In this document: piece by piece, positions 1 to 9,017 of the stretch
Numbering within the stretch: position 1 is the stretch's first letter
Layout of the letters: each line of letters begins with the position of its first letter
Source of the DNA: Simplicillium sp. C3G150-2
Taxonomy: Eukaryota > Ascomycota > Sordariomycetes > Hypocreales > Cordycipitaceae
Length of the DNA stretch: 64,000 nt
Direction: 5' to 3'
Assembly (NCBI GenBank): GCA_022702485.1
Contig: JAJIYY010000001.1
Location: 5,704,001-5,768,000 of the forward strand
Program-made: the position numbers and the translations under genes
The notes under the pieces: generated by a model
Seen by the model: only the letters and a program-made list of their open reading frames with translations
Databases searched by the model: none
Told to the model about the DNA's origin: nothing

Positions 1-1841
1 ACGCTCGTCAGCCCAACTCCAAGGGTTTCGTCAAGAACAGTTTCTACTCCGGCCTTGTTCCCACAGAGTTTATTTTCCACGCCATGTCTGGACGTGAAGG
101 TCTCGTTGATACTGCTGTCAAGACTGCCGAAACTGGGTACATGTCTCGAAGATTGATGAAATCGCTGGAAGATTTGTCAACACAATACGATGACACTGTG
201 AGAACGTCGGGAGGCACCATTGTGCAATTCCAGTTTGGTGCCGATAAGCTAGATCCCGTCGATATGGAGGGATCTGGTGTACCAGTGCAATTCCAGCGTA
301 CATTCACACACGCAGAGGCTCTTACTTGGGACAACAACGAGCCATCGCTTACACCAGAAGAGATGCGAGATTTCTGCGAGTCCATTCTTTCCATGGAGCG
401 TAAACGATACCCACGCAAGGGTCTTCTGCACAACGAGCCCTTGGAATACGAAGACTCAACCGACTACGGCATTGATGAGCACGAAAGTGGCAGAAGATTT
501 CTGACTGCGATCGAAAGCCACGTGGAAGGCTTAGCTTCCAAGTTGGAGAAAGTGCGTCTCATCGCTGGTTATGACGGCGATACCAAATCTCTTGCTCAAG
601 ATCACGCCGACCGAACTGCCAAGGTCTCGGCGTCTACCCTGCGACTCTTCATCAGACTTTGTCTCGAGAAGTTCAAGAAGGCTCACGTAGAGCCTGGTCA
701 CCCTGTGGGAGCTGTCGGTGCGCAGTCTATTGGTGAACCTGGTACGCAGATGACGTTGAAGACTTTCCATTTTGCTGGTGTTGCTGGTGTGAGTATCACA
801 CAGGGTGTACCCCGTATTAACGAAATTATCAACGCATCGAAGCTCATCAGTACTCCTATTATTACTTGCCCCTTGCAAAATAACCACCAAATCGAGGCTG
901 CCAAGGTCGTGAAAGCCCGAATTGAGAAGACCTTCATGGTGGACGTGCTTCGCTTTACAGAACTGGAGTGGCATCCCGACGCTGGACACGTCATTCTGCA
1001 GATTGATCGTGCTGCTTTGGCAGATATGCACTTGGGTGTTGGCCTGTACGATATTGCTACAGCTATTTGCAAGCAGCGCAAGCTCAAGATTGTACCTGAA
1101 GACCTGACCATTGACCACGATCGTATCTTGATTCGCGTACGCGATGGAACGGACATGGCTGCCAGAAAGACTTCTAGAAGTAAGGCAGCAGCAGAAGAGA
1201 CTGGAGACATGCTTCTGAGAGCCAACTTCCTCCGCCGCGCACTTCCCAACGTGCCCATCTCAGGTTACGCCGATGCCCGACGTGCCCTCATTGAGACAAG
1301 CGAGGAGGAGACACACAGAGTCCTGGTTGAAGGTTATGGTCTACGAGCCTGCATGAACACAGAGGGAGTTATCGGCTCTCGCACAAGAACCAACAGTGTC
1401 ATGGAATGCGGTGAAGTGCTAGGTATTGAGGCAGCTCGAACCACTATTGCCAACGAAATCGCCGAAGTCATGGGTTTCATGGGCATCGATCCCCGTCACA
1501 TGCAACTTCTCGCCGACGTCATGACATACAAAGGTGAAGTACTGGGCATCACACGTTTCGGTCTCTCCAAGGCCCGTGACAGTGTGCTGCATTTGGCATC
1601 GTTCGAGAAGACAGCAGACCACTTGTTCGATGCAGTATCGGGAATGAAGACAGATCAGATCGAAGGTGTGTCAGAGTGTATCATTATGGGACAGACAATG
1701 AGTGTTGGAACAGGTGGATTCAATGTGGTGAGAAGATTAGATATCCGACCCCAGGACGTGGGTCAAAAAGCGACGTTATTTGAAGAAGCATGGAATGAGG
1801 GATTGGGCGCTCGCGGAGGCCGCAGAGCAATTGCCGTTTAA
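1..1841 (+). CDS. RPC1: DNA-directed RNA polymerase III largest subunit (C-terminal part, 5' end outside window)
   Basis: This is the C-terminal portion of the largest, catalytic subunit of RNA polymerase III, which transcribes tRNA, 5S rRNA and other small RNAs in the nucleus. The frame is open from base 3, and residues before the first internal ATG (84) already match the family (GLVPTEFIFHAM), so 84 is not the start. The trigger-loop block AQSIGEPGTQMTLKTFHFAG is intact, followed by the Pol III-type sequence GVPRINEIINASK and STPIIT. Pol II and Pol I subunits differ there. No intron is visible in this part. The gene ends in TAA-type stop at 1841 and converges on the MFS gene with under 100 bp between the two stops. 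Identity is near certain; only the extent is limited. Confidence 0.96.
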   Translation, partial: ARQPNSKGFVKNSFYSGLVPTEFIFHAMSGREGLVDTAVKTAETGYMSRRLMKSLEDLSTQYDDTVRTSGGTIVQFQFGADKLDPVDMEGSGVPVQFQRTFTHAEALTWDNNEPSLTPEEMRDFCESILSMERKRYPRKGLLHNEPLEYEDSTDYGIDEHESGRRFLTAIESHVEGLASKLEKVRLIAGYDGDTKSLAQDHADRTAKVSASTLRLFIRLCLEKFKKAHVEPGHPVGAVGAQSIGEPGTQMTLKTFHFAGVAGVSITQGVPRINEIINASKLISTPIITCPLQNNHQIEAAKVVKARIEKTFMVDVLRFTELEWHPDAGHVILQIDRAALADMHLGVGLYDIATAICKQRKLKIVPEDLTIDHDRILIRVRDGTDMAARKTSRSKAAAEETGDMLLRANFLRRALPNVPISGYADARRALIETSEEETHRVLVEGYGLRACMNTEGVIGSRTRTNSVMECGEVLGIEAARTTIANEIAEVMGFMGIDPRHMQLLADVMTYKGEVLGITRFGLSKARDSVLHLASFEKTADHLFDAVSGMKTDQIEGVSECIIMGQTMSVGTGGFNVVRRLDIRPQDVGQKATLFEEAWNEGLGARGGRRAIAV

Positions 1842-1863
1842 CGCATTGTATGAAACAAAGTAA

Positions 1864-1869
1864 AATAAA
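1864..1869 (+). terminator. AATAAA poly(A) signal-like hexamer after RPC1
   Basis: A canonical AATAAA lies 23 bases after the RPC1 stop, in an AT-rich stretch. It is a plausible cleavage/polyadenylation signal. The space to the convergent MFS stop is only 97 bp, so the two 3' UTRs probably overlap. Confidence 0.4.
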
Positions 1870-1938
1870 TGTTATTTACATTGTTATATTTCTGATTTGC
1901 GTCCATGACCGCTGTATGCATATGTAGTCTAGGTAAAG

Positions 1939-3570
1939 TTACAGATTTTGTGGCTCGAGTTGCTCCTTTGGTGCTTCCGCCACGCGATGTCCGCCTCTTG
2001 TCTTTCGATCCGCCGCCAAGCTCTCCGCGAACTTGGACTTTTCGCGCAGCCATGGGCCTTTCCAGTAAATGAGATATACGGGTGCAGTGACTACCACAGC
2101 TAGACATGCGAGAATTGTGCTGGCATATTCAACATGGTATTTCTTCGAACCGATGTTTTCGTAGAGAGGAGTAGAGTACATGGCAGCGACACCGGCGAGG
2201 AAATCTCTCGCGAAACCGTTTCCACCAGTCGCGGAGGCAGAGTAGGGACCATATGCTGCAAGCATGTAGCTGATTGTGGACATGTAGATGGCGTAGTTGG
2301 CGATGGCGATGAGTGCGGAGAAGATCATGGGTGCAATCCAATGTACCTGTGGGGGGCCGAGGGATGTCCAAGCAAAACCGAATAGACCGATTGTTTCGAG
2401 AGGTGCAAGGTACAAGAGCCACTTGAGTCTGTTTTCTGGCGGGACGGCATCGATGCCCTTGGTCTTGTAGATGTGGACATCTCGTCGGATCCAGGGGAAA
2501 TAAGACAGGTATGCGATGAGATACCCGATGATGATGGGGATGAAAGCCCATGCAGTTTCCAGAATACCGAAGCCCCATTTCGCATAGACGGGGGTGAAGC
2601 CCTCTTGGAAAGTGAAGATGAGAGCGTCGGAGAATCCGGAGAGGAGAGAGCAGGACAAGACAATGGGTTCACGGAGGAACATTTCGAAGGGGCGGATCCA
2701 AGTGATGCCGAATTCGTGAGCTGAGATACGTGGTTTCTTGACTTCGTTTGGCCCGTAGATGTTTTCGTCTTCGCCAGTCTTGCGACGGCGTTTCGCTTCG
2801 CGATCCATGAGGATGGTGGCGCGGCTCTCGGGCATGAAGAAGTGTATGATTTGGACCACGACGCCGAACATGAGCTGGATCCAAAAATTCCAGTACCAAG
2901 GAAGATATTTCTGGATGGGACCTCCGACGATGGGACCGATAGAAGTGCCGCCTACAGATGACAGGACAACAAACGCGACTGCCCAGTCTTGTTCTTCAGG
3001 CTGGTACAAGTCGGCAATCATGCCCAGAGTGACACTTCCACCCGCGGAACTGATACCACCTAAAGCACGAGCAATAATGACACTTCCGAAATTGGGAGCG
3101 AGAGCACCCAAGATCTGCCAGATGTTGACCAGGAACAATGATACTTGGAGAATAGGCCATCGCCCAAACTCCTCACTCCACGGAGCCCATAACTCGCAAC
3201 CGAAGGCATACAAGATGAGAAACACGCATTGCGATACTCTCGCAGCCTGTTTACTAACATCAAAATGCTCGCTGATGGGGCTGATGGCGCTAGGATAGAC
3301 ACTCGTATTGAAATTCATGGACGTCTGGACAGCGAAGATGGACGAGAGCAACATCCACTTCTTCCACGATGGCCAAGAATATCCCAACGCGGAATAGGCT
3401 TCATCCTCGGTGATGATTCGCTTCCCATCGGATGTCACATTGCTATTTTTGCGCTTCTCGTTGCCAGAGACGCTTTCTTCGCGACTGTCGGTGCCACGGG
3501 ACTCTTCATCGCCGGGAGGGTGGAAGAGTGGTGAGTCGTTGTCGGACCCTTTCTCCTTGGGGGTTGACAT
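1939..3570 (-). CDS. MFS transporter, drug:H+ antiporter-1 (polyamine/multidrug) type
   Basis: A 543-residue uninterrupted major facilitator superfamily protein. A charged, Ser-rich cytoplasmic N-terminus of about 85 residues precedes twelve predicted membrane helices. The conserved motif-A region after the second helix reads APWSEEFGRWPIL, and the fifth-helix region has GGTSIGPIVGGPI, the motif-C pattern of H+ antiporters. These features and the long loop after helix 6 (DREAKRRRKTGE) match the fungal DHA1 group that includes yeast Tpo and Flr proteins, which export polyamines and drugs at the plasma membrane. The substrate cannot be told from sequence. The ATG at 3570 is a normal start. It converges on RPC1, and its promoter lies in 3571-4287. 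Confidence 0.88.
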   Translation of the reverse strand: MSTPKEKGSDNDSPLFHPPGDEESRGTDSREESVSGNEKRKNSNVTSDGKRIITEDEAYSALGYSWPSWKKWMLLSSIFAVQTSMNFNTSVYPSAISPISEHFDVSKQAARVSQCVFLILYAFGCELWAPWSEEFGRWPILQVSLFLVNIWQILGALAPNFGSVIIARALGGISSAGGSVTLGMIADLYQPEEQDWAVAFVVLSSVGGTSIGPIVGGPIQKYLPWYWNFWIQLMFGVVVQIIHFFMPESRATILMDREAKRRRKTGEDENIYGPNEVKKPRISAHEFGITWIRPFEMFLREPIVLSCSLLSGFSDALIFTFQEGFTPVYAKWGFGILETAWAFIPIIIGYLIAYLSYFPWIRRDVHIYKTKGIDAVPPENRLKWLLYLAPLETIGLFGFAWTSLGPPQVHWIAPMIFSALIAIANYAIYMSTISYMLAAYGPYSASATGGNGFARDFLAGVAAMYSTPLYENIGSKKYHVEYASTILACLAVVVTAPVYLIYWKGPWLREKSKFAESLAADRKTRGGHRVAEAPKEQLEPQNL

Positions 3571-4287
3571 GATGTTTTGGGGGTCCTGGGGATAGAAGTC
3601 ACATTGAAGGGGAGATTTAGGTCCGGGCTACATGGTTTTATTAAGTTTAATGGATATGGGAAAGGATTTTACAAAACGGTCGAGGAGAGATATACGTCAT
3701 ATGGATAGACTGTGGGAAGTGCCAAGACGCAGATATGGAGGATACGATATCGCGAAAAGGTCATCGAGATTTGTACTGCGGATTGTATCAACGGTGTAAA
3801 TGCTTTTGTTTGACTGTCAAAGTGTATAGCGCATACTAGGCTTAGATAATTGTTGACGTTGTTTTGATGGAACCCGAGATGGGAATTGTGGGTGGAAATA
3901 TGGGTAAGACTGCAACCATGGCGAGGTGAGCAGTTCGGTTTTCCAGATACGGTAAGCCGCAATGGCTGCGCATTGTGAACTGAATAATGGGTGTGCAACA
4001 TTTTTATTTCCAGCGCCAACAACTTCTATTTCCCAGTGCCTTGTTCATCGTGGTGTACCGTCTTGGCTCCGAGTCTGCCGGAGCCGTGGATCCACTCTTC
4101 GCTCCGGCGCCGTCGTGGCCACACTCCGTACTAGTATTGTTGCTAAAGGGTATACAAACAGAAAAAAAAAACAGATTTGGTTTAATAAGTAATAAGACAC
4201 GTTATGTTCCTTGGTGTGATACGCATTTCAATACTGATCTGTTCAAAAATGTTAGAATTAAGTTCGATGCCAAGACTGTGCGTAGAC
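3571..4287. other. Intergenic: MFS promoter and 3' region of the unknown large gene
   Basis: No coding potential with conserved features was found in these 717 bp. It should contain the MFS promoter (right to left) and the 3' UTR of the next minus-strand gene. An A10-type tract lies near 4162-4171. Confidence 0.5.
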
Positions 4288-7200
4288 TCACTCTTCGTAT
4301 GCCTGTCCGGACCCAATGACGCAATAATCCACGCCATCTCCGTCCGAAGCCTCGAAAATACTTTCATAATTTGACAAGTATTTCTTAATCCACCCCGGTA
4401 AAGATGAGTTTCTCACAGAAATGTAAAAAACTACTCGTTGCGTCTCTGGGTCTTGAACGCATCCAATCACCTTGCCCAGCAGATTTAGTTTGCTCGAACT
4501 CATCCAGTATGTCTTCCCCCCCCAGAGCCCGCCTGGAGCTGAAGTTGGCTCGTGACTCGATACTCTGAGTGTATAAACCTGTGTCGCCAGTCGGAGCACG
4601 CTTGGTACTCGCCATCTAATGGCGGCTCGTTCCGCTACTGTGCTATGGCGCATCAAGCATCGACAATCCGGAGTGTCTCTGCAGTCTGACACAACGCATG
4701 CCAGCGTTGTATTTCTATCTGTGTCTTTTAATGCTTTGATCCACTTACTCTCGCGCGCTTCCAGCCACAGCATGTCACCAGGGTCGCCAGGCCACAGTAC
4801 GTGAAGAACCTTGCCCACCATCCCCGTCCAGTACAACTCGTCAACAGCCATTTTCATCAGCGTATTCAGCTTGCCGAGTATATCTGGTCCACCCTCTCTT
4901 CGAGCGGTATGCTCCCATTCCAAATATGGCATATCTGACTTTAAGAGCGAAATCAGCCTCTCTAACAATGGCTGGTCAATATCAGTGGCCGTCACGTATC
5001 GCTTCTCCAGCATGTAAGCAATGACATGGCGTAACGCTACTCGGCTCATGAGTCCAGTGTGCAGACTGAGCACAACGCAGCACTGACTTTCCAGGTCTCG
5101 AAATATTTGCTGTCGAGTGAATAAGTCGTTTCGATAGGAATTTTCAGATCTCTTCTTATTGGATAACGAAGCAGATACTCTGGCCGCTGACGACTGGATC
5201 CCCAGCTGTACCTGAGCTGCGCTAACTTCCCACCTCCCACGCCGCGTCCCCCGTTGTCGAAGCTTGGATCGAAAATATTTGCGTCGTTCTTTGTCTGCAT
5301 TCTGCGATTCCCAAAGACAGCGCGTATTCCCCGAGGTTGCGCCGCCTCCCGTCCCTGCGGAAGGATCACCATCGTCGCGTCCAGGACTTCCTGAAATGCT
5401 GGTAGCACTTGTCGAATATCGATCATCGTAACTCGTGCTATCTTCGGTAATAGACTCGAATAGCTCTTCCATTTGAAAAAGCGATCTCTGTTCTATTACT
5501 GAAGTAGGGTCTGCGAAATCTACTCCTGGTGCGAGCAGATATGGCTGGGTGAAGTGTGCCTCACGGGGCAATTTATAACGTCCAATATGCATAAGATCTG
5601 TAAAACTAGCTGTAGCTCGGCGTTTATACCTTTGCGTATTTGCAAGGTTTAGAAGCATGTCGATATCGATGTCGCTCAGGCGGTGCCATTGCCACTCATC
5701 CAGTCGTTCACTCGAAATCTCTGGCAGAATTATGCCATCGTCTACCAAGATGCCCACAAACTCGGATTCAGTTAAGTTTCCCTGACAAATGTGAGCTGAC
5801 TAATGGCCATGATACAACAAAATATGAAAGCAACTTACATTGTTGCGGAACAGAGGCTTTGCCGTGGTGCAAAGATTCAGAAATTCAGCTGGTGTCGCCA
5901 CCAATACGCCAGTGGACTTGCGCATCCTTTGGTCACCGAAAACCAAAATATCCCGTTCTGGAAAACATGAAGATGGATGCAAAGAGCCTTGGATCGGCGC
6001 TTTTGTGACAGAAGTCCCGTTGAGTTCAAACTGTCCAAAACTTCGATCCAGCAGCTTGTCAAACTCCAAGGCGCCCTTGGCATCGCGAAATCTGGTTTGA
6101 AGCACCAAACAGAGAAACTGGCCCACCGCGGCTACATCACTTAGCTGCTCAACGTCCGAATATGTCCTCCGGCGCGCGTCCTCGTTGCGCGGAAGGGGTA
6201 TTTCGTGCTTTGCCAAGATATCTTTGGTCTTTGAAACAACGACGTGGAGCGCTTGATCAATGGGAAGTTTCCTATCCCTTCCGATTGCACCAACAGCTCC
6301 AAATATGCCGCCAAGTAAGAGCCCGACAATTGATCCAATCACAGGCATGGCGATTGAAGCTACAGTGAATCCTGCCACACCCGCCTGCCACGCCCAGAAT
6401 GGCGGACTGGGCCTCTCGATTCCGATTAACTGAGCATGAGTCTTGTGCAAAGCCTCAACGAGCTCATCCAAGACGACGACTGCTATCGCAACAGCGACGT
6501 GATGGTATTCAACCCTTTCCAATCCTGGTTTCGTGGAGCTCTGCCCTCCACGTTGGTCGCGGGGGCTAATTGCATATTGGCGCCAATACACCAGCGAGTC
6601 GTTCAGCTTGCCGGTTCTCTGGAGCTCTTTGACTACGAAATGAAGCCGCGCGAACAGCTCGACGACTTTCACAAATTTGTCCATTTTCGCGCTTTGTCCC
6701 ATGCTTGTATCATCTTTGTGCAGTGACACAAATGCCTTTCCGGTCTCACTTTCAAGGCCGGGAATCACATGATACCGTACTGACTGTACTGCGTCTGAGA
6801 GTGGCTTCCCCTTGTCTACCAGCTGTGCTTCGGGCAGGTATCCGGCGACACCCAACAAAGCATCTAGTGAGTCGTCAGGTATCTCTGCCTCTCTGGATAA
6901 TTGTGAGATATTTCTGTCGACTATGAAACAAGATGCTGACACTAGCGTGATGTTCTTGCTGTTGCGAGCTAGATAGTCATGCGAGCTTTCGTTGGCCAAC
7001 GGAATTGGCGTGTTAAGCTTCTGGTTCGGCACTATGACTTTCTCCTTTAAATACTCGTCATAGATGACTCGTAACTTTTTCAACCCATCTTCATCCAGAA
7101 TACAAGGCATTCTCTCACGATAACCAAGAATAAAATTGGCCAAGAGTCCATCCGGCGTACCGTGGTCGCCATTTTGTAATTCAAATATATCGCGAAGGAA

Positions 7201-7434
7201 CGGTCGCATATCACCACCCAGGCTCAGCTCCTTCTGCACCACCTTTGATACTTCCTCATAGGTAGGATTCGCCGTCAAAACGTGTCTTATAAAGTCGTCC
7301 AGCGGGTTGCCTCGGGCAAAGGAAATGTCGTCATCTTCAGTGCGTCTGTTGAAGCGAGCCTGGTAGGAAGAGGACGAAGACGCCTCGTGGGCAGGAGAAA
7401 AGGTCTCTCGAGCTTTCCCCTTAAGGTAACTCAT
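4288..7434 (-). CDS. Unrecognised 1029-residue protein with internal glycine-zipper hydrophobic segment
   Basis: Two open frames join through one clean intron (5782-5838, 57 bp, GTAAGT...CAG, phase 0). Exons are 7434-5839 and 5781-4288, giving 1029 residues. I do not recognise the family. Residues 1-345 are soluble, with an acidic, Ser-rich start. Residues 346-385 form a strongly hydrophobic segment with glycines at 367, 371, 375 and 379 (GxxxGxxxGxxxG). The segment is long enough for a hairpin in a membrane, and basic residues follow it (GRDRK). The C-terminal half has a low-complexity Ser/Gly/Asp stretch, then a basic block (KERRKYFRSKLRQRGTRRGR) and a globular, Trp-rich end. No signal peptide, ATPase or protease motif was seen. 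Function is unknown. A membrane-inserting or membrane-remodelling role is only inference from the zipper. Confidence 0.75.
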
Positions 7435-7829
7435 TTTCTTCAGCGAAAACCAACGCTCATATTCATGGAATCAGTTTATGGTGCTATTGATAGATTTTAA
7501 TTCCTAATTTATTCCAGTTGCGCGAACATGCACTTAAGTTATCAATCTGAATGAGGCGGGATATCAGCCTCAGCTGCCACCCTTCATCTACCACATGCCT
7601 TGTGACGGGGCGCATGTCGCCACGCCGACAAACTATTGATTGAGCTGGGAATTTAAAGACGCGGCTAAATTCGCCATTTTCAAGCCTGTGACATGAGTCC
7701 AAATTGCGCAGTGTGTTAACTGATAGGATTGCTCATCGTGGTATTCTGCCTTTTAAGACACTTAGAAGTTGAAATCCAATTCAAAATAATACGGCGTTGA
7801 GAATTCTGTTTTTCGTTAGAATGTTGTAG
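7435..7829. other. Intergenic: promoter of the large unknown gene
   Basis: 395 bp between the start of the large unknown gene and the stop of the kinase-like gene, both on the minus strand. Only short open frames without recognisable content are present. Confidence 0.5.
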
Positions 7830-8765
7830 TTAGTCTGATGCTAGCTTGACTCCCATAATCTGAGAAGCACCATTGACAATTTCGTCAATCTTGTCTTCCA
7901 CATCAGCATCCACGCAAATATCCAGCCGCATCTCCCTGTCCAAACTACCCGTAACTTCCGGCTTCGATCCAAATGACCCAAACGAAGTAGGAAAGCTCGT
8001 CAACTTGGTAGGGTCAAGTGGCTGAAGAGTTGGCAAATCGTCTTCATCATCATCGTTGCTCTCCTCCAATGGAACAAAAATAACGCCAATTTTGTAATCC
8101 TCAACAGCATTCCGAATCGCATATCGATGCCACGAATACAGTGGCGGATGCGTTACCACCAATAACGCAGGATTGGCACGTCGGCGAAGCTCCGATTCCG
8201 GCACTGTAAAAACGGTATTCTGCACTGTTGGTCTTGGTCGAGTCGCATACATACCAGCAGACCAAGTAGAAAGACCAGGGGCAGCCTGCTCCACACGAGA
8301 GCTAGACACATTCGAAGAGGTCCCAATACTCGACGAAACGGACCCAATTGAACTAGCTGATCCTCTTCTGCTAGTTGAAGTTGATGAATTACCCCCGAAT
8401 CCAGAGAAGCCTTCCCCAGCTGGTCTCGACTCGTTTGGGAACAAGTAGCCTGTACGGGTGAGTTTCGACAGCCACATACGCTGATAGATAGCCTTGTTAG
8501 GCTGTCCATCCTCTCCAAGGGCAGCTCGGGTGGCTCCGACATTGGCAGCCTTGGCGGATGAATCATGCAGACTGTCGCCCGCAAAGAAGGGGCAAGAAAG
8601 AGCCTTGGCTACAGATTGGGCAATTTGCATCTTGCCAGTCGCGAGGATAGAGCCAGTGATGAGGACGATGTACTTGGTCGGAACGCGGGACTCATCTTCT
8701 ACCTTGTCTGGAAGCCTGTGTATGAGGACTTGGGGAGTGGGCGGCCTAGCTGGGAATTCGGGCAT
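7830..8765 (-). CDS. Degenerate gluconokinase-like P-loop protein
   Basis: A 311-residue protein taken from the ATG at 8765 (MPEFPARPPTP). The frame stays open to an ATG at 8933, but the added 56 residues are hydrophobic and unlike the family. Residues 38-45 (GSILATGK) sit where the Walker A loop of the gluconokinase/shikimate-kinase fold lies. The next blocks, FFAGDSLHD and a region ending YQRMWLSKL, follow the gluconokinase order (GD.LH, later DR..WL). The usual GxxGxGKS/T loop is altered and lacks the Ser/Thr after Lys, and the ...DxDRxPW block is eroded. A Ser/Gly-rich insert of about 50 residues (113-165) and an acidic stretch (ESNDDDEDD) are extra. Kinase activity is doubtful; it may be a regulatory or pseudoenzyme relative. 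Confidence 0.6.
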   Translation of the reverse strand: MPEFPARPPTPQVLIHRLPDKVEDESRVPTKYIVLITGSILATGKMQIAQSVAKALSCPFFAGDSLHDSSAKAANVGATRAALGEDGQPNKAIYQRMWLSKLTRTGYLFPNESRPAGEGFSGFGGNSSTSTSRRGSASSIGSVSSSIGTSSNVSSSRVEQAAPGLSTWSAGMYATRPRPTVQNTVFTVPESELRRRANPALLVVTHPPLYSWHRYAIRNAVEDYKIGVIFVPLEESNDDDEDDLPTLQPLDPTKLTSFPTSFGSFGSKPEVTGSLDREMRLDICVDADVEDKIDEIVNGASQIMGVKLASD

Positions 8766-9017
8766 GCTGACGAGAGTGAATGACCTCGTTTTAAGAATGA
8801 TAATGTAGGTGTTGAAGAGTATGGAGAGCGAGGCTGTCGCAAGTGTTAAGTGCGGGGTGAGTCTGACATACATGAGAAGCGTGATGATTTGGGTAAGTCT
8901 CCGAACGAATATGTGAGAGTTGTCTCGTTCCATAGCTAGCTATATTTACATTGTTGTTACATGCTACACTTGTTATACATAAAATTACATGAGAGGAGTG
9001 TCTGCGCCATGGCCACG

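Noticed and set aside
8766..8933. N-terminal extension of the kinase-like protein from an upstream ATG
   Set aside because: The added residues are hydrophobic and unlike the family; the ATG at 8765 starts just before the conserved part.
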